From NCBI GenBank assembly GCA_019694955.1, contig JAIBAX010000017.1, positions 1 through 64,000 on the forward strand: 64,000 nucleotides of DNA, given 5' to 3'. Source of the stretch: Chitinophagales bacterium (GTDB lineage: Bacteria > Bacteroidota > Bacteroidia > Chitinophagales > JADIYW01). The notes under the pieces are model-generated. The model was not told where the DNA came from. It worked only from the letters and a program-made list of their open reading frames with translations, and made no database searches. Below are positions 32,649 through 41,297 of the stretch, one piece after another (the stretch's first letter is position 1; every line of letters starts with the position of its first letter). The translations under genes were made by a program, and so were the position numbers.

Positions 32649-33380
32649 ATGAAACTTTTCGGACTGATTGGCTATCCTTTGACACATTCATTCTCAAAGG
32701 GATATTTTACTACAAAATTCGAACAGAATGGTTGGGGCGATTGTCGCTATGAAACCTTTCCAATAGCTAGCATGGAAGCTTTCACAGATTTATGTGCGGC
32801 ACATCCTGATTTGCAAGGATTGAATGTAACCATACCTTATAAAGAAGCCGTGATACCGTATTTAGACGGATTGAGCGAGGAAGCAGCAAAGATAGGTGCC
32901 GTAAATACCATTAAGTTTGTCGATGGGAAGCGCATAGGCTATAATTCTGATGTCGTAGGTTTTGAGCAAAGCCTCTTACCATTGTTAAAAGACTACCACA
33001 AAAAGGCATTGGTTTTAGGTACTGGCGGTGCGGCAAAGGCGGTATGGTTTGTCTTGGATAAATTGGGCATACAATATAGGAATGTGTCCAGAACAAAAAC
33101 CGATAGCAATGTTTCCTATGAGGATATTGCGCCAGAATGGATGGATGAATATCTGCTCATCATCAATACAACGCCGTTGGGGATGTATCCAAAAGTGGAA
33201 GATTGTCCGCCGCTTCCCTATGAAAGTATTGGAACAAAACATCTACTTTTTGACCTCGTGTATAATCCGGAGAAAACTACTTTCTTATTAAAAGGCGAAG
33301 CGAAGGGTGCAACGATAAAAAATGGTTTAGACATGTTGTACGGACAAGCGGAGCGGAGCTGGGATATTTGGAATGCTTAG
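32649..33380 (+). CDS. aroE: Shikimate dehydrogenase
   Basis: 243 residues, slightly short for the family (about 270), as usual in Bacteroidota. It reduces 3-dehydroshikimate with NADPH in the aromatic amino acid pathway. Motifs: the shikimate-binding PLTHSFS, NVTIPYKEAVIPYLD with the catalytic Lys, GAVNTIKF, the Asp in YNSDVVGFEQ, the NADP loop LGTGGAAKAV and INTTPLGMYP. It lies 14 bp after the TPR gene, a recurrent neighbour. Confidence 0.95.
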   Translation: MKLFGLIGYPLTHSFSKGYFTTKFEQNGWGDCRYETFPIASMEAFTDLCAAHPDLQGLNVTIPYKEAVIPYLDGLSEEAAKIGAVNTIKFVDGKRIGYNSDVVGFEQSLLPLLKDYHKKALVLGTGGAAKAVWFVLDKLGIQYRNVSRTKTDSNVSYEDIAPEWMDEYLLIINTTPLGMYPKVEDCPPLPYESIGTKHLLFDLVYNPEKTTFLLKGEAKGATIKNGLDMLYGQAERSWDIWNA

Positions 33381-33383
33381 GAG

Positions 33384-33886
33384 GTGAGTATAAAAGGTAT
33401 TTGGAAAACACTTGTTTCGCATATTTGGATAGAATATTATCAATATGAGGTGGCTTTACACCGGAAGAAGTCAGAGAAAAAATGAGACTTATACTAACCA
33501 GTAAGAGATGGGGATTTATCGAGCCAAATATCACGGGAGAATTTATCAAGGAAAGGAATTTTCGTGCTTGGCCGGGTTATTCACTTGGATGGCGTATGGG
33601 TAAGTTAGCTATAATTTCTGGTGAAATAAAGGAAAGTGATAAAGGTTGTCGTATTTCTATTGAATTGCGCCCTGGTTTCTCTTTAATAATGTTTGATGTA
33701 ATTTTGCTGATTAATTTTCTTGTTTTTTTATTTCTTGGCATCAGTGATTCTGGCGAACAATTGCCTTTATTTATACTTTTTAATTTTTTTTTAATTATTT
33801 TCCTTGTGTTAGGTAAGTATTCGAAATATTGCCTAAAAGATAATTTTGAGCGAGTATTTGTACTAAAAGATTCAAAGGTGAAATAA
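33384..33886 (+). pseudogene. Frameshifted third member of the two-TM membrane family
   Basis: The frame starting near 33384 reads VSIKGIWKTLVSHIWIEYYQ and then runs to a stop. The -1 frame then continues GFTPEEVREKMRLILTSKRW, which aligns with ITPEEFDEKFNTYRSREPLG of the gene at 3752-4330, but it is cut off from a start by a TGA at 33446-33448. The rest (ITGEFI, ISGEIKESDKGCRISIELRP, two hydrophobic helices, basic tail) follows the family plan. The junction is near 33449-33458. The gene may be dead, or translated only from the internal ATG at 33482 as a 134-residue form. It sits 3 bp after aroE. Confidence 0.65.
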
Positions 33887-33921
33887 AGCACCAACCATAT
33901 GTCAAAATAAATTAATTTTAT

Positions 33922-33929
33922 TAATTTTG
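33922..33929 (+). promoter_or_regulatory. -7 box of the antitoxin-like gene
   Basis: TAATTTTG matches TAnnTTTG, 14 bp before the ATG at 33943. Confidence 0.35.
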
Positions 33930-33942
33930 AAAGAAAAAATAG

Positions 33943-34161
33943 ATGACACTTGATAATAGTATTATTGAATTATTGCCTTTACTAGGAAATAAAGAGAAGA
34001 AAAATATTCTAAGTGCAATAAAAAAGTACCTGCAAATCAGTAAACCTTCCCAACAAGATATTGATGATTATAATCAGGAAATTGAGGAGGCTATGTTACG
34101 AATGGATGCCGGTATATTTATCAAACACGAGGATATCGAGGCAGAGGCGAAGGAATGGTGA
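33943..34161 (+). CDS. Antitoxin-like small protein (orphan)
   Basis: 72 residues: a helical start (NSIIELLPLLGNKEKKNILS), then the acidic helix QQDIDDYNQEIEEAMLRMDA and the tail GIFIKHEDIEAEAKEW. This layout (short N-domain, an 'IDDYNKEIEEAxxR' helix and a charged 'THEEVxxEAKxW' end) is typical of Bacteroidota antitoxins partnered with RelE/ParE-type toxins. The toxin would normally start at the overlapping ATGGTGA. Here ATG at 34155 opens only a 19-codon frame (MVIRTIKLYC...) before a stop, so the toxin seems lost. Confidence 0.5.
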   Translation: MTLDNSIIELLPLLGNKEKKNILSAIKKYLQISKPSQQDIDDYNQEIEEAMLRMDAGIFIKHEDIEAEAKEW

Positions 34162-34170
34162 TTAGAACGA

Positions 34171-36306
34171 TTAAATTGTATTGTTTTTATTTATGTGAGA
34201 TATGTGGGATATGATTTTTATACAAAAGTTCTGAGCAATATCTCCTAAATCCTTCCATGAAATTTCATCCTTATTCACTTTTTCTAGGAAAGATGTCGCC
34301 ATATCAGTCTTTTTCTTATAGCTTAATGAATCCTCTTTAGAAGCATATTTTGATCCTTTTAATACTTCTTCGTTAAGGAATTTCCCTATCCTTTTGTTTA
34401 AATAGGAATCATGTTCAATATCTTTGAATTTTAAATCCAACAGTTCATTTCGTAATTTTTCACTAGTATGTAGTAGCCTATTCAAAATTATTGGCGATAA
34501 AAGATTCTCAATTTCAATACCACCAATTTCTCCACTGCCAAAATCTTTTGTTGTTATAAATCTATTCCCAAGTTGTTCCTTAAATTTCTCATGTCTTTCT
34601 TTTTTGCTTTTATTCTTAGGCAAGTGACTTTCATCATCATCAGAAATCAATAATATTCTATTTGAAAGCGAAAGAGCTTTTATTTTATTTTTATCAACAT
34701 CTTCATTGAAATCGTAATGAACGATATTTGATCCACCATATTCAAAAAATGAATAATGGATATCTTCTTTGTAGGGGAATTCATTAGATTTGCTAAAAAG
34801 TTTTATGAAACCTTGAATATATTTTCTGTCGGTTATTCCCTCTACCCATATTGAGCAATTTGCCATAAATACGGAAGAATTATTGACTCCTAAACTATTT
34901 AAGATTTCTAAATCTCTTGGGGTAACGCATCTTATCTTAGATTGATCTTTATTTACCTTATTAAACAAAAAAATTGAAACTAGATTAAAATTTTCAATGG
35001 AAATATCTAAAAAATGATTGGAGTGCGTTGTAAAAAAGTATTTGTGTTTTTTCTCTTTTAAGATTGGGTTTGAAGTTATAGTCTCTAAAAATATTCTTTG
35101 AAAACCTGGATGTAAATTTAATTCCGGTTCTTCAATGAAAAACCATGTCTCATCGTCAGACATAAACACTTGAAACAATAAAATAATTAAAGATTGTATC
35201 CCATCACCTATCTCATGTAAAAACCTACCGTCCTTTTCATTAATGAAATCAATATGAATGTGTTTGTCATCCCAATACGAGATAATCCTTAAAGGTTTGC
35301 TGTCGAAGAAACTTTGCGAAATGAAATTCTCAAAATCTTGAAACCGATCGATTAATTTACCATTTCTATATTTTAGGATATCATCATATAAAGTTCTGCC
35401 GGTGAAAATTTTATGAGAATAATTTGCTTCGTTTAATTCTAATCCCGCTACTTTAAATTGTGATGATTCTTTATTTTCTGGTTTTTTAAACTTATAAAGT
35501 TTCTTTACCGTTAAAGAAAAGATATCATCAGTAATGATACTGTCTTTTGAATCAAAGAATGTGATTGAAGACCTTAGAATAGGAATATAAACCCTGCGAT
35601 TATATTCTAAATTCCATGTCTTCACATATTCATATTTTTCCAATATTTTTATGATTTCCTCTACTGTATTCTTGAATTCTATATTGGAGACTAATTCGCT
35701 ATATTTTGTGATTTTTATTAAATCTCTTTCAGAAGGAGATTGTTTAAGGCAAGTCCAAGCATCTTTTGGATAAATTTTGAATTTATGATCAATCTTTATA
35801 ATGTCAATAAATTTTGAAATTTCAATTAATGCTTTGAGTTTGTTAATGTATAAAGGAATGATGGATGTTTGGGTCTCTCCTTCTTTAAATTTGAAACAAG
35901 AATAAATTCGAGATAACTCAACAGGGTCAATTCTAAATGTATTTCTATTTAATTCATTATTATCTCTTAGCGTTTTTATATTCTGTAAATCATACTCGTC
36001 AATAATCTTTGATGGGCCTTGTAAACCAGATAAGTCAACCTCTATTATTGTATTTCCCCGAAAATACTGTTGGAATTTGTTAAGCAAATCCTTTATAGGT
36101 TTGGTATTATGGGTGTCTTTCCCATTTGAAATAACTAAGTAAGTGAAAGTTTCATAGAATTGCCTTAAAAGCCGACTTTTTCTAGAATTATTGGCACCAA
36201 CAAAAATATTAACATCATTAATTGGACCTAAAATATTATCACTAATTTCAAACTCTGAAGATTCCTTAGATTTATCATCATTAAAGTCAATATAGAATGT
36301 ACTCAT
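34171..36306 (-). CDS. OLD-like AAA ATPase with C-terminal TOPRIM domain
   Basis: 711 residues. SMC/ABC-type ATPase: P-loop GANNSRKS (37-44), in which Arg replaces the usual Gly before Lys; a long insertion (about 60-330); the signature-like HEIGDGIQSL; Walker B FFIEEPELNLHP (about 390); and the H-loop FTTHSNHF. The C-terminal half has TOPRIM-like motifs: the glutamate in IWVEGITDRKYI (near 485) and ISDDDESH (near 550). This is the architecture of overcoming-lysogenization-defect (OLD) nucleases and several phage-defence ATPases. It is AT-rich compared with its neighbours and has no obvious partner, apart from the neighbouring antitoxin-like gene. It may be a single-gene defence system. Confidence 0.8.
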   Translation of the reverse strand: MSTFYIDFNDDKSKESSEFEISDNILGPINDVNIFVGANNSRKSRLLRQFYETFTYLVISNGKDTHNTKPIKDLLNKFQQYFRGNTIIEVDLSGLQGPSKIIDEYDLQNIKTLRDNNELNRNTFRIDPVELSRIYSCFKFKEGETQTSIIPLYINKLKALIEISKFIDIIKIDHKFKIYPKDAWTCLKQSPSERDLIKITKYSELVSNIEFKNTVEEIIKILEKYEYVKTWNLEYNRRVYIPILRSSITFFDSKDSIITDDIFSLTVKKLYKFKKPENKESSQFKVAGLELNEANYSHKIFTGRTLYDDILKYRNGKLIDRFQDFENFISQSFFDSKPLRIISYWDDKHIHIDFINEKDGRFLHEIGDGIQSLIILLFQVFMSDDETWFFIEEPELNLHPGFQRIFLETITSNPILKEKKHKYFFTTHSNHFLDISIENFNLVSIFLFNKVNKDQSKIRCVTPRDLEILNSLGVNNSSVFMANCSIWVEGITDRKYIQGFIKLFSKSNEFPYKEDIHYSFFEYGGSNIVHYDFNEDVDKNKIKALSLSNRILLISDDDESHLPKNKSKKERHEKFKEQLGNRFITTKDFGSGEIGGIEIENLLSPIILNRLLHTSEKLRNELLDLKFKDIEHDSYLNKRIGKFLNEEVLKGSKYASKEDSLSYKKKTDMATSFLEKVNKDEISWKDLGDIAQNFCIKIISHISHINKNNTI

Positions 36307-36332
36307 AAAAGGTTTTTATTTAATGTCTATAT

Positions 36333-37448
36333 TTACTTCTTCGCTGCCGCCAAAATCGCTGCTTTATCAGGATGTTCAAAATTGACGAAATCTTCCACGA
36401 TGTTGCCGTTGTTTAATACCGTTATTCTTGGTGGGGCGTTGGCTCTGTCTAAAAGTGGGAAGAATTCCTGTGGTGGCAAGATGGTAAATGGCCATTTCCC
36501 ACCGCCTTCGTTGAAGAAATTTTCTGCCTGATCTTCTTCTCCAAACGCCAATACATATACTTCCGGAAAGCCGGGGTTTTGTTTCTTTAATTCATTTAAG
36601 GTCTTTGAAGCTTCCATGCAATGCTCACAATCTAAGGCAAACATGGCGACAATTTTCTTTCCTTCATTCAAATCAACCGCTTTGCCATGGAATGAGTTGT
36701 ATTTGGTAAATACAGAATTTTTCTTCGGTGGACCTTGAACAACGGGTGTCGATTGGGTTGGAGCAGTGGTTTTTTTCCTTGTTGTATCTGTTGTAGAAGT
36801 ATTTATTCTTGTTCGGGAAGTATCAGCTATTGTTGTGTTGGCGCTGTTGTCTGTTGGCAATGCAGTGCTTACAGTATCGATTTCTTGGCTACTTTCCCAT
36901 GGTATTTTGTTGTTGCTTTCCGTAGCGCATGCACATTTGGGTGGAACCAACAAGAATACAAACCCATAGGCAACCATGCCTAATAAAATCGGCCAGCGAT
37001 GTTTATCATTAGTAGTAATCTTGGTTTTTAGAAAAATATAAGCCAATAAAATCAAAGTAATCACATTTTTTATGATTGCCTGGAGCGGTGTCATGGGAAG
37101 AAATTGACCAAAACAACCACAGTTGCCATCATTGCCATATTTATGGATGACCATGCTCAAGTGAATACAAAATGCAATCAGCAACAGGCTGGTAACCGGA
37201 ACGATAAATTTCTTTAAGAAGTTATTTTGTAAAATTGCTAATCCTAAGAAAAGCTCCAGTCCGATGATAGCTCTTGAAAGAATCGGAGCGAAACACCAGT
37301 TCGTGATATTTAAATCAACAATTTGTTTTTCAAAAAGATATATGGCAGATTCTGTCGGAAATAACTTGGAAAAAGCAGACATTATAAATAATCCACTCAC
37401 CAATATCCGCAACACCCAAACGATTCTATTTTCTTGTTTACTGTCCAT
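36333..37448 (-). CDS. MauE/DoxX-thioredoxin fusion (BT_3928 family)
   Basis: 371 residues from the ATG at 37448; the earlier ATG at 37469 lies within the promoter's -7 box. An N-terminal MauE/DoxX-like domain (about 10-170) has four membrane helices and conserved cysteines (NCGCFGQFLP). A Thr/Ser-rich linker (about 175-240: STTDTTRKKTTAPTQS) follows, then a thioredoxin-like domain with the CxxC motif DCEHCMEAS and FGEEDQAENFF. The arrangement suggests transfer of electrons across the inner membrane to a periplasmic disulfide. A cysteine pair (KCACA) precedes the linker. It is probably a redox partner for exported proteins. Confidence 0.85.
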   Translation of the reverse strand: MDSKQENRIVWVLRILVSGLFIMSAFSKLFPTESAIYLFEKQIVDLNITNWCFAPILSRAIIGLELFLGLAILQNNFLKKFIVPVTSLLLIAFCIHLSMVIHKYGNDGNCGCFGQFLPMTPLQAIIKNVITLILLAYIFLKTKITTNDKHRWPILLGMVAYGFVFLLVPPKCACATESNNKIPWESSQEIDTVSTALPTDNSANTTIADTSRTRINTSTTDTTRKKTTAPTQSTPVVQGPPKKNSVFTKYNSFHGKAVDLNEGKKIVAMFALDCEHCMEASKTLNELKKQNPGFPEVYVLAFGEEDQAENFFNEGGGKWPFTILPPQEFFPLLDRANAPPRITVLNNGNIVEDFVNFEHPDKAAILAAAKK

Positions 37449-37466
37449 GATTTCTAATTTGTACGA

Positions 37467-37474
37467 CAAAAATA
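37467..37474 (-). promoter_or_regulatory. -7 box of the MauE-thioredoxin gene
   Basis: CAAAAATA on the plus strand is TATTTTTG on the minus strand, an exact match to TAnnTTTG. Its position 19 bp upstream of the ATG at 37448 supports that start over the one at 37469. Confidence 0.5.
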
Positions 37475-37481
37475 CATAATC

Positions 37482-38040
37482 CTATTTTCTAACGCCGATA
37501 AAAACACTTAAAGATATGTTAATTGTTCCACTAAGATTTGGGGATGTGAGAATGTGGGGATGTGAAAATATGGGAATTTGGAGATTTGGGGATGTGGAAA
37601 TTTGGAGATGTGAAAATGTCATGGCAAAAAAAGGCTGATTGTTCTTGGCTTTATTCGTGCATTCGTGGCAAAAAAAGTCCACCGCCAACAGTCTAGTGAC
37701 CAAAGCCTTCTCGGTGTACTTTGTTTAACTCATGGTGTACTTTGTGGTTAAAATTGTTAACAGCTGATTGTTCTTGGCTTTATTCGTGCATTCGTGGCAA
37801 AAAAAGTCCACAGACAACAGTCTATAGACCACAGCCTTCTAGGAGTTCTTTGTGTAATTCATGGTGTACTTTGTGGTTAAAATTGTTCACGGCTGATTGT
37901 TCTTAGCTTTATTCGTGCATTCGTGGCAAAAAAAATGGAATGTCAATGGTCAATTGTCGCACTACGCAAAATGAAAATCGCATGACTAAACAAAGGTTTA
38001 ACTAAAAATTAGGACTTTTCAGTTTTGTTAAAAATGATAT
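37482..38040. other. 559-bp non-coding region of degenerate repeats
   Basis: Roughly 37530-37620 is a run of 'ggggatgtgaaaat/tttggagat' variants, and 37634-37930 is a 129-bp tandem repeat (separate entry). The right 100 bp is the leader of the monooxygenase gene. Open frames through the repeats have no protein-like sequence. Confidence 0.75.
37634..37930. repeat. 129-bp tandem repeat, 2.3 copies
   Basis: Units begin GCTGATTGTTCTT at 37634, 37763 and 37892, spaced exactly 129 bp; the third is cut short. Each has ATTCGTGCATTCGTGGCAAA, a GTCCAC...CAACAGTCTA segment and CATGGTGTACTTTGTGGTTA. The copies differ at scattered positions, so this is not a recent duplication. Confidence 0.85.
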
Positions 38041-39354
38041 ATGTCGTATTTTACCCACGCTATGGGAAATACAGAGAATAAATATTGCATCATCGGTGGA
38101 GGTCCTTCCGGACTTTGCACTGCGAAAAACCTCCAAGATAAAAATGTGCCATTTGACGCTTATGAAGCCGCTTCGGAAATTGGAGGACTATGGAATATCA
38201 ACAACGAAAACAGCAGTGTCTACGAAACAGCACACCTGATTTCGTCTAAAACGATGACGGAGTTCAAAGACTTTCCCATGAAGCCCGATACACCTGATTA
38301 TCCAAGTCATGAGAAATTGTTTGAATATTTCAAAGATTATGCAGAGCATTTTAAGCTGAAAGAGCATTATACGCTGAATACTTATGTGACCAAATTGGAG
38401 CAAACAGAGAAAGGTTGGAATGTGTCGCTGTCTGATGGAAGAACCTTGCCGTATAAAGGTGTTGTCATCGCCAATGGCACGTTGTCAGAACCTAATAAGG
38501 TGAATTTTAAAGGGCAGTTTTCGGGAGAAATTATCCACTCAAAAGACTACAAAAGCCCAAATATTTTCAATGGCAAGCGTGTCCTCATCGTTGGCGCCGG
38601 AAATAGTGGCTGCGATATTGCCGTAGATGCCGTTCATCATGCCGCTAAGGTGAGGATGAGCGTACGTCGTGGTTACCATTTTGTGCCAAAATATATCTTT
38701 GGAAAACCCGCAGACACAGTAGGCGGTGTGGTAAAATTTCCTAAGTTTATCAAACAAAAAATGGATAAGTTCCTGCTAGGGTGGTTTCTAGTAGATCCCG
38801 TAAAATATGGCTTCCCTGAACCTGACCATAAACTATATGAGTCACATCCAATTGTCAACTCACTCATTCTCTATTATTTGGGGCATGGCGATATTAAAAT
38901 TGTCGCAGATATAGATCGCTTGGAGGGACAAACTGTTCACTTTAAAGACGGCACAAAGGATGATTATGACCTTATACTAACCGCTACGGGATATATTTTA
39001 TACTATCCATTTATTGACCAAAAACACCTCAACTGGAAGGAAGGACGTCCGGAATTATATTTAAATATCTTTCATCCTATCTACAATAATCTCTTCTTCA
39101 TGGGATTGGTAGAAGCGACAGGGTTGGGCTGGGAAGGACGCAATGAACAAGCTAAGCTTATTGCCAGCTTTATCGCCGCACTAGAAAAGAATGCGCCTGC
39201 AGCACATAAATTTATCCAAAAGAAAAAAAGCACACTACCGGATCTCCGTGGTGGCATGAATTATATCAAATTAGATAGGATGGCATTTTATGTACATAAA
39301 GACACCTATCGAAGTCTGGTGAAAAAGGAAATCGAACAATTTGCACATGTCTGA
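38041..39354 (+). CDS. Flavin-containing monooxygenase
   Basis: 437 residues. FAD-binding IIGGGPSGLCTAKNL near the N-terminus, the FMO identifying motif FSGEIIHSKDY (FxGxxxHxxxY/F), the NADP-binding VGAGNSGCDIAVD, and ATGYILYYPF near the C-terminal part. Such enzymes oxygenate N, S or, in the Baeyer-Villiger branch, carbonyl groups. The motif here is of the FMO rather than the classical BVMO (FxGxxxHxxxWP) type. The start is at 38041 or Met8 (38062). A BASS-type transporter gene overlaps its end by 14 nt and a SDR gene follows, so the three form an operon. Confidence 0.9.
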   Translation: MSYFTHAMGNTENKYCIIGGGPSGLCTAKNLQDKNVPFDAYEAASEIGGLWNINNENSSVYETAHLISSKTMTEFKDFPMKPDTPDYPSHEKLFEYFKDYAEHFKLKEHYTLNTYVTKLEQTEKGWNVSLSDGRTLPYKGVVIANGTLSEPNKVNFKGQFSGEIIHSKDYKSPNIFNGKRVLIVGAGNSGCDIAVDAVHHAAKVRMSVRRGYHFVPKYIFGKPADTVGGVVKFPKFIKQKMDKFLLGWFLVDPVKYGFPEPDHKLYESHPIVNSLILYYLGHGDIKIVADIDRLEGQTVHFKDGTKDDYDLILTATGYILYYPFIDQKHLNWKEGRPELYLNIFHPIYNNLFFMGLVEATGLGWEGRNEQAKLIASFIAALEKNAPAAHKFIQKKKSTLPDLRGGMNYIKLDRMAFYVHKDTYRSLVKKEIEQFAHV

Positions 39355-40237
39355 GTTGGATCAAATTCAGATGCAATTTAACCCGACAGCGCTGGGGTTT
39401 TTAAATGCAATACTTGGATTTATTTTGTTTGGGGTCTCCTTAGATTTAAAGCCGGAAGACTTTTCAAGGTTGTTCAAAATGCCTAAACCTGTTTTGGTGG
39501 GTTTGATAGGACATACGTTCATCCTGCCACTCATTACCTACTTGCTGATTTTGTTGATTCATCCGGCACCAAGTTTAGCTTTGGGAATGGTGTTGATTGC
39601 CGCCTGCCCCGGTGGACATATGGCTAATTTTATGACTAAGCTATCCAAAGGAAATACCGCCCTGTCGATTACCATCTCGTCGGTTTCTACTTTAATAGCC
39701 GCCTTCTTTACACCTTTTAATTTTAGTTTCTGGAGCGGTAGAGTACCCTATCTACAGGATTTGGTGAGGAAGTTTCATTTATCCTTCCTAGATATGGTTT
39801 CAACATTGCTGGTATTGGTGGTTATCCCTTTACTGCTCGGTTTATATATGTCTGTCAAGCATCCCACCACAGCGGAAAAAATACAGCGTCCCATAAAAAT
39901 GTTCTCCCTCCTCTTCTTTTTTTCCTTTTTAATATACGGCATCGTCAGCAATGTACATTTATTTAAAGGTAAAGCTTATATCGCATTTCTTTTAGTGGTT
40001 TTACATAATGCCATCGCCTTGGCGAGTGGGTATTTATTAGGGAAAATATTTAAATTGGATAATGCAGATGCTAAAACACTCTCTTTTGAAGTGGGCATAC
40101 AAAATGTTGGGTTGGGACTGGTGTTAATCTTTAGCTTTTTTAACGGCTTAGGTGGCATGGCATTGATGGCATCCATTTGGGGCGTTTGGCATATTCTTTC
40201 AGGGTTTGGATTGAGTTATTATTTTTCAAAAAAATAA
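39341..40237 (+). CDS. Bile acid:sodium symporter family (BASS/SBF) transporter
   Basis: 298 residues with about ten membrane helices. The signature of the family is present: ALGMVLIAACPGGHMANFMT in helix 4, ISSVSTLIAAFFTPF, and FEVGIQNVGLGLVLI in helix 9, the two unwound crossing helices that bind Na+ and substrate. Members take up bile acids, pyruvate, pantoate or other organic anions. Start could be 39341 or the ATG at 39347. Overlap with the monooxygenase gene shows translational coupling; the substrate could be the same compound. Confidence 0.88.
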   Translation: MHMSELDQIQMQFNPTALGFLNAILGFILFGVSLDLKPEDFSRLFKMPKPVLVGLIGHTFILPLITYLLILLIHPAPSLALGMVLIAACPGGHMANFMTKLSKGNTALSITISSVSTLIAAFFTPFNFSFWSGRVPYLQDLVRKFHLSFLDMVSTLLVLVVIPLLLGLYMSVKHPTTAEKIQRPIKMFSLLFFFSFLIYGIVSNVHLFKGKAYIAFLLVVLHNAIALASGYLLGKIFKLDNADAKTLSFEVGIQNVGLGLVLIFSFFNGLGGMALMASIWGVWHILSGFGLSYYFSKK

Positions 40238-40239
40238 AT

Positions 40240-41229
40240 ATGCATAATATTCTTATTACGGGAGCAAATGGCTATATGGGGCAGCAGCTGATAAAGCGCT
40301 TACTCCCTTTGCAGGGACTTGTTTTTGACAAGATTGTAGGCTTGGATATACGTTTTTCTGAACACCTATTAGAAGAAAAACAGTTGGTCTGTCTTCAGAA
40401 GGATATTCGTTCAAAAGAACTGGGTGCCATCTTACTTGAAAACAATATTGACACCGTCGTACATTTGGCAGCCATTATTTCTACACCCGACAAGAGTGAC
40501 CGTGAAAGAGAATATGACATAGACGTAAACGGCACACGCAATCTCGTTGATGCATGCATTGAGGCAGGGGTGAAAAAGTTCATCACTACATCGAGTGGTG
40601 CTGCTTACGGCTACCATCCTGAAAATGTGCATCGTTGGCTCACCGAATCAGACCCGATTCGTGGCAACTATGAATTCACTTACTCGCACCATAAAAGGTT
40701 GGTGGAAGAGCTATTGGCAGAAAAGAGAACCACACATCCGCAACTAACACAGTTTGTTTTTCGCGTGGGCACTATTCTAGGAAAAACAACAAAGAACCCC
40801 ATTACTGAATACCTGGAAAAGCCAAAGGTATTGGAACTCAAAGGATATCCCAGTCCATTTGTGTTTATTTGGGATCAGGACTTAGCGGAAATACTATTAA
40901 AGGCTGCAACCAACGGGAAACCCGGTATTTATAATGTTGCCGGAGATGGTTGTCTCACTGTTAAGGAGGTGGCAGCAATGATGGGTAAGAAAAATCAAAC
41001 GATACCCGGTTGGTTGGTTAAAGCCGTTTTTGGCGCACTCCACCCCTTAAAACTTAGCAAATATGATGCTTTTATAGTTAATTTTATTCAATATCGCCCC
41101 GTACTTTCCAATGAAAAGCTAAAGAAGGAGTTTGGGTACATCCCACAGAAAACCAGTAAGGAAGTTTTTCAGTACTATCTGCAAGAAAATATTTATAGGT
41201 CGGTTGTCGCTGAGAATGGTGGACATTGA
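40240..41229 (+). CDS. NAD-dependent epimerase/dehydratase-type SDR
   Basis: 329 residues from the ATG at 40240; the longer ORF would overlap the transporter. Extended SDR: ILITGANGYMGQQLI cofactor loop, VVHLAAIIS, YDIDVNGTRNLVDACIEAG, the serine region TTSSGAAYGYHP, and the active Tyr/Lys in YSHHKRLVEELL, followed by a C-terminal substrate domain. It starts 2 bp after the transporter stop. In this operon it may act on an alcohol or sugar moiety of the monooxygenase substrate, or be a steroid-dehydrogenase-like enzyme; the actual substrate is not apparent. Confidence 0.88.
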   Translation: MHNILITGANGYMGQQLIKRLLPLQGLVFDKIVGLDIRFSEHLLEEKQLVCLQKDIRSKELGAILLENNIDTVVHLAAIISTPDKSDREREYDIDVNGTRNLVDACIEAGVKKFITTSSGAAYGYHPENVHRWLTESDPIRGNYEFTYSHHKRLVEELLAEKRTTHPQLTQFVFRVGTILGKTTKNPITEYLEKPKVLELKGYPSPFVFIWDQDLAEILLKAATNGKPGIYNVAGDGCLTVKEVAAMMGKKNQTIPGWLVKAVFGALHPLKLSKYDAFIVNFIQYRPVLSNEKLKKEFGYIPQKTSKEVFQYYLQENIYRSVVAENGGH

Positions 41230-41297
41230 TAACCCATTTTTTTAAAGTTATATGTGTCTCTGTTTACATGTCTTGAAACTTTCCTTATCTTTCGAAC

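Noticed and set aside
33474-33486. Six-A run as a programmed -1 frameshift site in the broken membrane-protein gene
   Set aside because: The homology with the paralogue (TPEEVREKM) already lies in the second frame upstream of this run, so slipping here would not restore the family sequence.
34155-34214. 19-codon frame after the antitoxin-like gene as a real toxin
   Set aside because: Too short and overlapping the 3' end of the ATPase gene; at best a decayed stub.
37530-37620. Possible CRISPR-like repeats (ggggatgtgaaaat units)
   Set aside because: Units are short, irregular and without spacers of constant length; no cas genes.
37721-37906. 61-aa ORF in the repeat region
   Set aside because: It arises from the 129-bp tandem repeat (its own ends repeat each other) and has no coding character.
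40177-40239. N-terminal extension of the SDR gene
   Set aside because: It would overlap the transporter gene by 60 bp and adds a sequence foreign to the family; the Rossmann start is at 40240.
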